A DNA stretch of 64,000 nucleotides, from positions 558,001 to 622,000 of the forward strand of contig JAJRPF010000048.1 of NCBI GenBank assembly GCA_024280885.1, given 5' to 3'. The stretch is from Planctomycetota bacterium (lineage in GTDB: Bacteria; Planctomycetota; JAJSAM01; JAJVHW01). Shown one piece after another: positions 1 through 7,870 of this stretch. Every line of letters begins with the position of its first letter. The stretch's first letter is position 1. The translations under genes and the position numbers were made by a program. The notes under the pieces were generated by a model, which had not been told where the DNA came from, made no database searches, and saw only the letters and a list, made by a program, of their open reading frames with translations.

Positions 1-408
1 CTGTTCCCAGTCCACCTCGGTCTGGACGCGCTCGACGCGCAGGGCCTGGAGGTTGATGAGGAGCTGACGCAGGAGCGCCTGCCCGACGTGCTGGCTGCGG
101 AAGCGCGGATCGACGCCGATCGAGTCAATGACCGCAACCGGCTCAGCTTGTCCGAACTCGCCGAAGTAGACCTTCGCGAGGAGGAACCCGACGGCGTGGC
201 CATCGATTTCCGCGACGAGACTGGTGCGGGGACCGGAGCCCTCGGCCGTCGCTTCGCGGAACTTCGCCCGGTAGTACTCTTCGCGCGGACGCCCCATCGA
301 CGCCGTGTCGATTCGCACGACGGTCGCGAGATCCTCGTCGCGGAGCGCGCGTACCGGAACACTGTCGGTGGGGAGCAGGCCGCTTGCCATGGTCGTGTCG
401 ATCGTCAT
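1..408 (-). CDS. GNAT-family acetyltransferase, 3' end cut by the window edge
   Basis: The gene reads leftward from an ATG at 408 and runs off the window, so 136 codons are visible. A Shine-Dalgarno AGGAG lies about seven bases before the ATG. The protein has the GNAT layout: an N-terminal strand and helix (VRALRDEDLATVVRID), a central strand (TSLVAEIDGHAVGFLLA), then the acetyl-CoA-binding motif A region (IDSIGVDPRFRSQHVGQALL), a variant of the usual R/Q-x-x-G-x-G/A loop. It is the last visible gene of the benzoyl-CoA operon, 37 bases after the SDR gene. Acetyltransferases do occur in aromatic-degradation clusters, but the substrate (protein lysine, small amine or other) cannot be read from sequence. 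The family is fairly certain; the role is not. Confidence 0.75.
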   Translation of the reverse strand, partial: MTIDTTMASGLLPTDSVPVRALRDEDLATVVRIDTASMGRPREEYYRAKFREATAEGSGPRTSLVAEIDGHAVGFLLAKVYFGEFGQAEPVAVIDSIGVDPRFRSQHVGQALLRQLLINLQALRVERVQTEVDWEQ

Positions 409-445
409 CTTTCGACTCCTGTACTGCGTTGGTAGAAGACTCGTT

Positions 446-1174
446 TCAGCGCATGGCCTGGCCGCCATCGACGGACAGGTCTTGGCCAGTGATATGCCGC
501 GCATGGCCCGAGAGCAGGAAGCGCACGGCGCACGCGATCTCCTCGGGCGCTGCGACGCGACCAAGGGCGCTCTCGGCGGCGGCGCGGTCGCGCCACTCCT
601 GTGCGAGACCCGCAGTCATCGGCGTCTCCACCATGCCGGGACTCACGATGTTGACCCGGCCGCCGAAGCGACCGAGTTCGCGTGCCGCGGAGCGGGCGAG
701 TCCCACGAGACCCGCCTTACTCGCCGCGTACGCAGACTGTCCGAATTTCCCGCGGGCGCCATTGATGCTGCTGACGAAGACGAGCGCGCCGCCGCCCTCA
801 ACGCGGACGTGCGGCGTGAGCTCACGCAGGAGCAGGAATGCGCCTGTGAGGTTGACACGCAGAACGGCGTTCCAATCTTCGATCGAGAGCTTCCAGTGAA
901 CAGCGTCGCGCGCGATGCCCGCGGAGTGGACCCCGAGAGTCGGCGGGCCGAGTTCTTCCGCCAGTGTATTGACGGCGCCACGCAGAGCGTCCGCATCGCC
1001 GACGTCAGCAATCACCGACGCATCGCATGCCGCAGCGACCTGAAGATCGATCCCCCCGACCCGCACACGCTGTGCGCGCAACTCCGCCGCGACCGCGCGG
1101 CCGATGCCAGACGCAGCGCCCGTCACGATCGCGACGCGGTCCTCGAGGTCCTCCTGGGGACGCGACTCGGTCAT
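446..1174 (-). CDS. Short-chain dehydrogenase/reductase (FabG-like)
   Basis: A 242-residue classical SDR that should oxidise or reduce a hydroxyl/keto group with NAD(P)(H). The Rossmann motif TGAASGIG is near the N-terminus, the catalytic serine is in VFVSSING, and the Tyr-Lys pair is in SAYAASKAG. The usual NNAG strand is replaced by HSAGI. I start it at MTESRPQ (1174) because upstream residues are arginine-rich and overlap bcrD. It lies seven bases downstream of bcrD in the same orientation, so it is probably cotranscribed. In this context a 3-hydroxyacyl-CoA dehydrogenase of the lower benzoyl-CoA pathway is plausible, but no substrate is visible and a general 3-oxoacyl reductase is equally possible. 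Confidence 0.85.
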   Translation of the reverse strand: MTESRPQEDLEDRVAIVTGAASGIGRAVAAELRAQRVRVGGIDLQVAAACDASVIADVGDADALRGAVNTLAEELGPPTLGVHSAGIARDAVHWKLSIEDWNAVLRVNLTGAFLLLRELTPHVRVEGGGALVFVSSINGARGKFGQSAYAASKAGLVGLARSAARELGRFGGRVNIVSPGMVETPMTAGLAQEWRDRAAAESALGRVAAPEEIACAVRFLLSGHARHITGQDLSVDGGQAMR

Positions 1175-1181
1175 CGACCGT

Positions 1182-2015
1182 TCACGCCGTCTTCGCCAGC
1201 AGCTTCGCGTGCCGGAACGCGCCCCAGAGGCCCGCACCGATGGCGCCCGCGAAGATCGACTGAGGGTGTGAGCGCACTTCGATCTCGACCCCTTCCTTGT
1301 CTAGCTCCTCGCGCGTGGCCGCGACGAGACCAACATCCGCGGAAAGCCCGCCTGTGAACGTGAGCTTGCCGACGTCGGAGAGCGACCGGATCAGGCGCGC
1401 GAAGCGCCCGGCCATCGAGAGGTGGATGCCCTTCAGGATGTCTGCGGTCGCGATGCCGCGGCTGACCATGTTGATCACGTCGGTCTCCGAGAGCACCGCG
1501 CAGATCGAACTCACCATCTCCGGGTTGCGGGACTTCAGCGAGAGTTCGCCAACTTCGTCCAAGCCAACTCCCAGATACCGCGCGATGTTCTCGAGGAACT
1601 GCCCGCTTCCGGACGCGCACTGACTGGTCATCCGATAGCCGAGCGGTTTGGCACGATGGTCGATGTGGATCGAACGCGCGTGCAGCGCTCCCGCATCGAG
1701 CACGAGCGTCGTGTCCGGGATCAGGAACTTCGCGCCGCGCGCATGTGTCGTCATCGAATAGAAGTGCCCACGTCGGAACGTAACCAGTTCGCCGTCGCCT
1801 GTCGTCGCGATGTACTCGACGTCGCCGTGACGGACGCCCGCCTTCTCCAGCGCCGCCTGCCAGGTGTCGTTGATCACGACCTTCGGGTCGCGACGCCGGA
1901 TCCGTTCCACGTGCGTCGCGAGCAATTCGTCGCTGCCTTCGTTGTCCGTCCGAACGATCGCCGCCTTCACGGCGGCCGCACCGACATCCACACCGCCTGC
2001 CATGATCGAGTTCAT
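1182..2015 (-). CDS. bcrD: Benzoyl-CoA reductase subunit D (ATPase/activase subunit)
   Basis: This 277-residue protein is one of the two ATP-hydrolysing electron-activating subunits of class I benzoyl-CoA reductase. It belongs to the ASKHA/2-hydroxyacyl-CoA dehydratase activase family. The N-terminal phosphate loop (GGVDVGAAAVKAAIV) is followed by a second nucleotide element (LVLDAGALHARSI). Cys133 (SQCASGSGQFLENI) and Cys172 (SSICAVLSETDV) are the expected ligands of the [4Fe-4S] cluster shared with BcrA. A C-terminal adenosine motif (FTGGLSADVGLV) is present. Length agrees with known BcrD proteins. The start codon overlaps the bcrA stop as ATGA, so translation is probably coupled, and the order C-B-A-D is that of Thauera-type enzymes. 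Confidence 0.93.
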   Translation of the reverse strand: MNSIMAGGVDVGAAAVKAAIVRTDNEGSDELLATHVERIRRRDPKVVINDTWQAALEKAGVRHGDVEYIATTGDGELVTFRRGHFYSMTTHARGAKFLIPDTTLVLDAGALHARSIHIDHRAKPLGYRMTSQCASGSGQFLENIARYLGVGLDEVGELSLKSRNPEMVSSICAVLSETDVINMVSRGIATADILKGIHLSMAGRFARLIRSLSDVGKLTFTGGLSADVGLVAATREELDKEGVEIEVRSHPQSIFAGAIGAGLWGAFRHAKLLAKTA

Positions 2016-3364
2016 GCGACCGCCTCCATGCTCTCTTCGCTCTTCATCGCCTCGCGTTGCACGTCGCGCAGTGCGAAGATCGCTGCCCCAAGCGCACCGG
2101 TGTAGATCGAGTCGGGGGAGATGTTGATCTGGCGCTCGCCGTAGTTCTCTCCGACGAGATCCCGCAACGCGTCGACCGCTGCGGCGTTGTTCGCCACGCC
2201 GCCCGTGAACGTGAACTCGTCGTCAACGCCCCCCGACCGGGCGAGCAAGCTCATCGCGCGCAAGACGATTGCCCGGTGCAGTCCGCCGAGGATGTCCTCG
2301 CGCCGCTCGCCAAGCGCGAGCCGTTCCCGCAACTCTGCTCCGGCGAAGACCGTGCACGTCGACGAGATACGTACCTTACGCTCCGCCTTCTGCGCAAGCG
2401 GTCCGAGCTCGTGCAGGCCGAGGTTCATCTCGTCCGCGATGTAGCCGAGATAGCGGCCACAGCCCGCCGCGCAACGGTCGTTCATCTGGAAGCTTGTCAC
2501 GATGCCGGCGTCGTCCACCTGGATCGCCTTCGTGTCTTGACCGCCGATGTCGAGCACGGTGCGCGTGTTCGGGAACATCGCGTGCGCGCCGAGACCGTGG
2601 CAGAGGATCTCGCTGCGGATCTGATCGCGCGGGAACGGCAATCGGGCACGACCGTAACCCGTGCCGACGGCGCGGACCTCATCGAGCTCTGCGTTCGCTG
2701 CGCTCTCCGCCGCGGCCCGGCATGCGTCGGCGATGGCGGGTTCGGCCTCGGCGATCACACGTTCCAGAGCCGGGCCGATATTCGCCTGGAAGCCGAGTTC
2801 GAGTTGCTCGTTCTCCACCTCCAGAATCGCTTTGTCGTAGAGCGCCAGAAGCAGGCCGAAGGGCGCGTCCTGCGGATCAGCGAAGTCCTCGGCGGCGGCT
2901 TGGTAGGCCGAGCCCGCGATGTCGCGAAAGAAGTCACTGCGGCGCTTCGCGCCTGCGGCGAAGAGCGCCGCCGCCTCGTCTTGCAGGCGACCGAAAATGT
3001 CGCGCAGCCGGGGCCGAACCACCGCACGCCGTGGTGCGTACCGGCGGGTGTCCAGCAGGTCCTCGGTCGTCCGCTCGAGACTCTCGAGTTGCATCAGGTA
3101 TTGCTGCAAGCGGAACGCGCGCTGCAACGCGCTAGAGAGCGCGCCGCGTTCCTGCTCGGGTTGGTCGCAGAGACGCTCCGCGAGATCGCGCTCGAAGAGC
3201 GTGAAACGCGTCGTCACATACGCTTCCGTGCGTGCAATGGCCGAAGCCATCTCGTAGTTCGAGCGACTGTTGGTGATGCCACGTCCGAGGATCTCGCCGT
3301 CGGAGTCGAGTACGACGGCCTTCGAGGTCGTCGAGCCGAGATCGATGCCCACGAAGCACTTCAT
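2012..3364 (-). CDS. bcrA: Benzoyl-CoA reductase subunit A (ATPase/activase subunit)
   Basis: The 450-residue partner of BcrD in the electron-activating module; ATP hydrolysis drives electron transfer to the ring-reducing BC module. The phosphate motif GIDLGSTTSKAV is at residues 6-17 and a second motif DIGGQDTKAI at 272-281. Cluster ligands are expected at Cys298 (NDRCAAGCGRYLGY, with a further Cys302) and Cys337 (ISSTCTVFAGAEL). FTGGVANNAA near the C-terminus is the adenosine motif. It is longer than BcrD through an insertion of roughly 160 residues between motifs, as is typical of BcrA. It is joined to bcrB upstream and bcrD downstream by ATGA overlaps. The family match is clear from motifs and operon context. 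Confidence 0.93.
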   Translation of the reverse strand: MKCFVGIDLGSTTSKAVVLDSDGEILGRGITNSRSNYEMASAIARTEAYVTTRFTLFERDLAERLCDQPEQERGALSSALQRAFRLQQYLMQLESLERTTEDLLDTRRYAPRRAVVRPRLRDIFGRLQDEAAALFAAGAKRRSDFFRDIAGSAYQAAAEDFADPQDAPFGLLLALYDKAILEVENEQLELGFQANIGPALERVIAEAEPAIADACRAAAESAANAELDEVRAVGTGYGRARLPFPRDQIRSEILCHGLGAHAMFPNTRTVLDIGGQDTKAIQVDDAGIVTSFQMNDRCAAGCGRYLGYIADEMNLGLHELGPLAQKAERKVRISSTCTVFAGAELRERLALGERREDILGGLHRAIVLRAMSLLARSGGVDDEFTFTGGVANNAAAVDALRDLVGENYGERQINISPDSIYTGALGAAIFALRDVQREAMKSEESMEAVA

Positions 3365-4689
3365 GCTGTCGCTCCCGCCGCCCGCTTCTGTTCGACCATC
3401 TGCAGATAGCTCTCGATGCGGTTCTTGATGTTGGCCCCGCTGAAGTAGCGCGGATCGACGAGGTCGCTCTCAATGAACCCGCCCGCGCGCCCGGTGCGCT
3501 TCTCCACTTCGCGGAGGATGAGTAACTGTCCGGCGCTGAACGACGCGCAACTCTTCACCGAATTGATGAGGAAGCCGTCGGCGCCGTACTCCTCGACGTA
3601 GTCGGAGATCAGCTCGACGCGCTTCGGCAGCGAGAGGTTCGTGTAACAGCCGAGGCAGTACTCGGCCAGCGACCCGAGTGGGTCACTTGGATCGTGGCGG
3701 AAGCCGCGATCGTAGAGGCCGCCGACCTTCGTGTAGGTGCTCGCGACGACCACGGCGCCCTCGTCGTAGAACATCTTCCAGAACTCGCGGAAGTTGGTCC
3801 AGTTGGGGGGGCCCTCGACCACGAGCCGGAAACGTTCGTCCGTCATCTCGCCCTCGGGTGTCGTGGGGCCGCGCCGCTGACGCACGCGCTCCTCGACCTC
3901 TTCGCGGAGAACGCGATAGTAGTCGCAGCCCTCCTGCGTCCCGCGGAACGCCGTGAAGATCGGGCCGATGTAGTAGACGCCGCCGAAGTAGGCGTCGATC
4001 GGTGAAGGGCGAGCCTTCGCTGCTTCGAGGACCGCGACCAGGTCGTCCTCAGCGCGCGCCGACAACGTGAGCTTCTCGCGCAGGAGGTCAATGTCGAATT
4101 TGACACCGGAGAGCTTTTCAAGCGCCGGGATCACCTCGGTCTTGAGTTGTTTAACGACGTAGGCCTTCATCTCCGGAGTGATCTCGCCGCGCGCCTGGTA
4201 GGGCACCTGCAACATTGTCGACGGGCAGCCGTACTCCTCCCGAAGCAGCTCGAACCACTTCATGAATGTGAAGCAGCCCGTGTAGGAGAGCAGCAGGTGG
4301 TCGGGTGTCGGTAGCACCGCCCCGGTCGGGCCCACGTTGCCCTCGTGGAACATGCCGATGTCGCACTTCACGTATGTGCAGACATCTTCCGAGTGCCCCA
4401 TGCGCTCGGCCTCGGTGATGTAGTGACCGGACTGTTTGCGCATGCCGGATTGAAGCGCGTTGATCTCCGGCAGGATCGGCACGAGCCCGAAGCACTGGAT
4501 CAACTCGGCGAGGTTGCCCGGGACGAACGTCGCGACGGTTTTTTCGCCGGTCTCGGGTGAGCGCGCGAGCCGATCGTAGTACGAGCCGATGAGCTCCTTC
4601 TGAAACTCCATCGAACGGTCTTTGACGACTGACTTGGGATCCAATATGGGCTTGGTGCCCGGCATCGGCGGGGGAGGGATATTGGTCAT
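3361..4689 (-). CDS. bcrB: Benzoyl-CoA reductase subunit B (substrate-binding/ring-reducing subunit)
   Basis: A 442-residue protein of the 2-hydroxyglutaryl-CoA dehydratase/HgdB-BcrB-BcrC fold. With BcrC it binds benzoyl-CoA and carries [4Fe-4S] clusters that deliver electrons to the aromatic ring. Cysteines suited to cluster binding occur in SEDVCTYVKCDIG, SYTGCFTFMKW, EYCLGCYTN and VKSCASFSAGQ. The family signature FVPGNLAELIQCFGLVPILP is near the N-terminus. The length is close to that of Thauera BcrB. It overlaps bcrC upstream and bcrA downstream by four bases each. No truncation or missing block was seen. Confidence 0.93.
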   Translation of the reverse strand: MTNIPPPPMPGTKPILDPKSVVKDRSMEFQKELIGSYYDRLARSPETGEKTVATFVPGNLAELIQCFGLVPILPEINALQSGMRKQSGHYITEAERMGHSEDVCTYVKCDIGMFHEGNVGPTGAVLPTPDHLLLSYTGCFTFMKWFELLREEYGCPSTMLQVPYQARGEITPEMKAYVVKQLKTEVIPALEKLSGVKFDIDLLREKLTLSARAEDDLVAVLEAAKARPSPIDAYFGGVYYIGPIFTAFRGTQEGCDYYRVLREEVEERVRQRRGPTTPEGEMTDERFRLVVEGPPNWTNFREFWKMFYDEGAVVVASTYTKVGGLYDRGFRHDPSDPLGSLAEYCLGCYTNLSLPKRVELISDYVEEYGADGFLINSVKSCASFSAGQLLILREVEKRTGRAGGFIESDLVDPRYFSGANIKNRIESYLQMVEQKRAAGATA

Positions 4690-5852
4690 GCCACGCTCCA
4701 GAGTTTCATCGTGTCGGCGAAGGTGCCGGTCTGCTCACGGATGGGTTGGAACTGTCCGGCGTTCTCCGCGAACTTGAAGGCCGTGTAGGGGATCCCTTCG
4801 CGGTCGAGTTCCGCGACGAGCATGGGTTGGTCGAGCAGCGCCGGCGTGCAGAACGACGGTGCCGCGAAGATCACGCCTTCGGCGCGCGCGACGCGCACCC
4901 GCTCGACGACCGCCTTCCCACGACCGGCCTTCGCGGAGTACATGACGGCGGTTGGCACGGAGTCGTGAACGAACGCCAGCGCCAATGCTTCGATCGGATC
5001 GCCGGTCTCGGCGGCGTTGTCCGTGAACCAGCGCGAGATCAAGATCAGGTCGTCGTCCACGACGAAGCAGCCGCTGCGCTCGATACTCTTGATCAGCCCG
5101 ATGGGAGGCTGTTCGCAGAACGCGCCGACCACGATGACGCGCGCGTTGTCGAGTTCTGGTGGCGTGATGTTGCGAGCGGCGGTGATGTACTCGCGGATCA
5201 GGGCCGTGTGGTCTTCGACGTCCATCACGAGGCCCGCACGCACCATCAGGTAGACCTCTGATGTGGGCGCTCGGGCGGGCTCGTCGCGACGGAGCGAGTA
5301 GAGGTCACAGACGGCGCGGCGGTTTTCGTTGAAGAGTGCGATGGAGGCGCGCAGGCGTTCATCCGTCACCTCCGTCCCTGTCCGCTCGCCGAGTTCCTGG
5401 GCCAGGGTTCGCAACTCGTGCGCCCAAAACTGCCCGCCGACGCCGTCGGTGAAGTTCTGTGGCACGTCCACATAGCGCGTGTACATGTCGGGCTTGACGA
5501 TCTGCCACATCCCCGAGAGGTTGCGGATGACGTCGCACGTCGAGGGGAAGAGCATTCCCTCGAGGAAGTCGAGACGTCCCGACTCGGCCATGTCGATCGT
5601 GCTGCGCGGGATATGGCAGAGATACGACTGGTAGTAGGCGTCGCCGCGGATCACTTCGAGCCAATCGCCCGCGCCGACGATCCCGACGGGCATGGCGCCC
5701 GCCGCATGGACGATCTCGCGCGGTGCGTACACCGGCATGAAGCCGATGGCATGACCACCGGTCTTCACCTTCCAGCGCTTCACCGACTTGAAGTCGAGGT
5801 CGTAGTAGAGATCCTCGGCAAACGCCATGAGTTCAGCTGTCGTGCGTGTCAT
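4686..5852 (-). CDS. bcrC: Benzoyl-CoA reductase subunit C (substrate-binding/ring-reducing subunit)
   Basis: A 388-residue partner of BcrB with the same fold. The N-terminal part contains GFMPVYAPREIVHAAGAMPV, typical of the substrate-binding face. Likely cluster cysteines are in SYLCHIPRSTID, FPSTCDVIRNL and FAAPSFCTPALL. The ATG at 5852 follows a purine-rich GGGAG/GAGGGA region. It is 27 bases after dch and overlaps bcrB by ATGA. With BcrBAD it forms the oxygen-sensitive complex that reduces benzoyl-CoA to cyclohexa-1,5-diene-1-carbonyl-CoA at the expense of ATP and reduced ferredoxin. The ferredoxin gene usually found next to it is absent from this window. Confidence 0.93.
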   Translation of the reverse strand: MTRTTAELMAFAEDLYYDLDFKSVKRWKVKTGGHAIGFMPVYAPREIVHAAGAMPVGIVGAGDWLEVIRGDAYYQSYLCHIPRSTIDMAESGRLDFLEGMLFPSTCDVIRNLSGMWQIVKPDMYTRYVDVPQNFTDGVGGQFWAHELRTLAQELGERTGTEVTDERLRASIALFNENRRAVCDLYSLRRDEPARAPTSEVYLMVRAGLVMDVEDHTALIREYITAARNITPPELDNARVIVVGAFCEQPPIGLIKSIERSGCFVVDDDLILISRWFTDNAAETGDPIEALALAFVHDSVPTAVMYSAKAGRGKAVVERVRVARAEGVIFAAPSFCTPALLDQPMLVAELDREGIPYTAFKFAENAGQFQPIREQTGTFADTMKLWSVA

Positions 5853-5879
5853 GCGATCATCCCTCTTGCATCTCCCGAG

Positions 5880-6662
5880 CTATGCGTCCACCCACTGCGG
5901 TGGTCGCTTCTCCAGGAACGACTGCACGCCCTCGCGGGCGTCGGTCGTCTGCATCATTTCGTTCAGGAACGTGATCTCGACGCGATCGAGCGCGCCGAGC
6001 GCATGGTCGATCCACGACGTGCGCGCTGCGCGCGTCGCCATGCGGATCGCGACGGCGCTACGTGGGCAGAGGTATTCCTCGAACCACGCCACGGCCGCCT
6101 GCTCCGGGTCGTCGCTGATCGCGTCCACCAATCCGGCTGCGTGCGCCTCCGTCCCGGAGAGAACGCGCCCCGTGAGTAGCATGTCCTCTGCGAAAGCCGA
6201 GCCGACGCGACGCGGCAAGAGAGCGCTTCCGGCCGGAGCGAACATGCCGAGCGCAATCTCGGGTTGACCGAGTTTTGCAGCCGGTGTCGCGACGATGCGG
6301 TGGCAGGGCAGCACGAGTTCCAGGCCGCCACCGAGACACGCGCCGCGAACGGCCGCGACGACGGGAACGTCCAGGGTGAGCAGCGCGCGCACGACGGAGT
6401 GCAGGCCCATGAGCATGGCTTCCGCCTTGTCGGGGGCGTGCTCTTCGACCGATGCGCCAAAGCTGAAGTGGCGCCCTTCGGCCTCGAGAGTGACGCAGCG
6501 CAAGTGCTGCCCTGCCGTTCGCGTCGCGAGTGCGGCGGCGAGCTCGATGCACATCGCCGTATCGACGATATTGCCCTTGCCGCCCGCTAGCACGAGGCGC
6601 AGGCGGCGTCCCTCGTGCGTCTCGTCGACGCGGATGCTCTCGTAGGAGGTCACAGGGCTCAC
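5880..6662 (-). CDS. dch: Cyclohexa-1,5-dienecarbonyl-CoA hydratase
   Basis: A 260-residue crotonase-family protein. In this cluster its expected reaction is hydration of the reductase product to 6-hydroxycyclohex-1-ene-1-carbonyl-CoA. Crotonase hallmarks are visible: the first oxyanion-hole loop (RHFSFGASVEEHAPDKA), the second oxyanion motif (VRGACLGGGLELVLPCHRIV) and the trimer-forming tail. The start is GTG, overlapping the oah stop as GTGA, with a purine-rich GGAAG before it. The symbol rests on operon position (between oah and bcrC) and family, since crotonases are hard to tell apart by eye. A generic enoyl-CoA hydratase is the alternative. Confidence 0.87.
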   Translation of the reverse strand: MSPVTSYESIRVDETHEGRRLRLVLAGGKGNIVDTAMCIELAAALATRTAGQHLRCVTLEAEGRHFSFGASVEEHAPDKAEAMLMGLHSVVRALLTLDVPVVAAVRGACLGGGLELVLPCHRIVATPAAKLGQPEIALGMFAPAGSALLPRRVGSAFAEDMLLTGRVLSGTEAHAAGLVDAISDDPEQAAVAWFEEYLCPRSAVAIRMATRAARTSWIDHALGALDRVEITFLNEMMQTTDAREGVQSFLEKRPPQWVDA

Positions 6663-7795
6663 GACGCGCTTCCAGCCGTCTCGGGTGCGCGCGGGATCAG
6701 CGACTCGATGAATTCCGGCGTCCAGTCTTCACCGGCTGCGAGGCGCTGCCGCATGGCGACGAAATCCACCTGGCGCTGCCCGCGCGGTCCTTCGTTGAAC
6801 GCGCGGAAACCGAGATGCGCTTCGGTCATCATGTTGAGCCCGAGCCACGCGCGGTTCTGCTCGCGGTTCTTGTCCCAGTGCATACGCTTGTGTTGACGGG
6901 CGCTCTGGAGCGTGCGTGTGACGCAGCCCGGGAACGTCTGCATCAACGACGTGACGAGTCGATCGACGGCGTCGTCCAGCGGTTGCAGATCGATGGTGCC
7001 GGACTTGACCGTCGCCTTCGCCTCGGCGCGCGCGGCGCCTGTAACGAAGTCACCGAAGACCTTGCGGCCACGGTCCACGTAGCGATCTGTCACGACGAAG
7101 GGGTTTGCGACGAACTCGCCATCGACCCGGAGGCACGGGACAGTCTCGGTGATGAGCCCCCAATCTAGCGCGCGATACGAACTCCAAGGAGTGCAGAGAG
7201 CGAGGCTCTCGTTGGCCCGCTCGACACCCGTGTAGAGCGCGAGGAAGTCCGTCGAGCCGCCGTCCGGCGCGCTGCCGTGCTTCGGTCCCGCCTGGCCGAA
7301 GTTCGCGAGATCGCTGGCGACCGTGAAGTCACACGCCATTCCGATCTCCTGCCCGCCGGCGATCCGCATGCCATTGACGCGGCAGATCACGGGCTTGTCG
7401 CATTCGAGGATCGCCGTGACCATGTCGTTGAAGAGCCGCATGTACTGGCGGTACTCCTCAGGGCGTCCGGAGTAGTACTCGGCGTACTCCTTTGTGTTGC
7501 CGCCGGTGCAGAACGAGCGGTCGCCCGCGCCCGTGAAGACGACAGCGACCACGTCGCGCTCGTTCGATGCGCGTCGGAAGCCGAGGATCACCTGCTTCAC
7601 CATCGCTGTCGTGTAGCTGTTCATCTGCGTCGGGTTGTCGAGCACGATCCACGCGGCGTAGAGCCCCTCGACCGTCTCGCCGCGTTCGCCACTCACGGTG
7701 CGGTCGGCGCGGACCGGGCGCCGCTCATAGCGCACGCGGCCCTCGCCCGCTTCGTCCGCGGGATAGGGCGCGAGATCGTGGTTCTTGAACTCCAT
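6659..7795 (-). CDS. oah: 6-Oxocyclohex-1-ene-1-carbonyl-CoA hydrolase (ring opening)
   Basis: A 378-residue member of the crotonase superfamily, about 110 residues longer than ordinary hydratases, as known Oah proteins are. It hydrolyses the cyclic 6-oxo thioester to the open-chain 3-hydroxypimelyl-CoA. The long N-terminus (MEFKNHDLAPYPADEAGEGR) precedes the crotonase core: DRSFCTGGNTKEYAEYYSGR, then VNGMRIAGGQEIGMACDFTV and GQAGPKHGSAPDGGSTDFLA. An AGGAG Shine-Dalgarno lies before the ATG. The gene follows had by 75 bases and overlaps dch by four. The combination of length, motifs and context makes this assignment strong. Confidence 0.92.
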   Translation of the reverse strand: MEFKNHDLAPYPADEAGEGRVRYERRPVRADRTVSGERGETVEGLYAAWIVLDNPTQMNSYTTAMVKQVILGFRRASNERDVVAVVFTGAGDRSFCTGGNTKEYAEYYSGRPEEYRQYMRLFNDMVTAILECDKPVICRVNGMRIAGGQEIGMACDFTVASDLANFGQAGPKHGSAPDGGSTDFLALYTGVERANESLALCTPWSSYRALDWGLITETVPCLRVDGEFVANPFVVTDRYVDRGRKVFGDFVTGAARAEAKATVKSGTIDLQPLDDAVDRLVTSLMQTFPGCVTRTLQSARQHKRMHWDKNREQNRAWLGLNMMTEAHLGFRAFNEGPRGQRQVDFVAMRQRLAAGEDWTPEFIESLIPRAPETAGSAS

Positions 7796-7870
7796 CGTGT
7801 CGTCTCCTGTCGTTCGCTCGGTCGTGTCGCGTTCAGAGTTGGTGAGGGTTTCGGGGCCGGCGGGCGCGGA

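Noticed and set aside
2057..3409. 450-codon plus-strand open frame opposite bcrA
   Set aside because: Mirror of bcrA, which has full family motifs and operon overlaps; the antisense product is Arg/Ala-rich with no domain.
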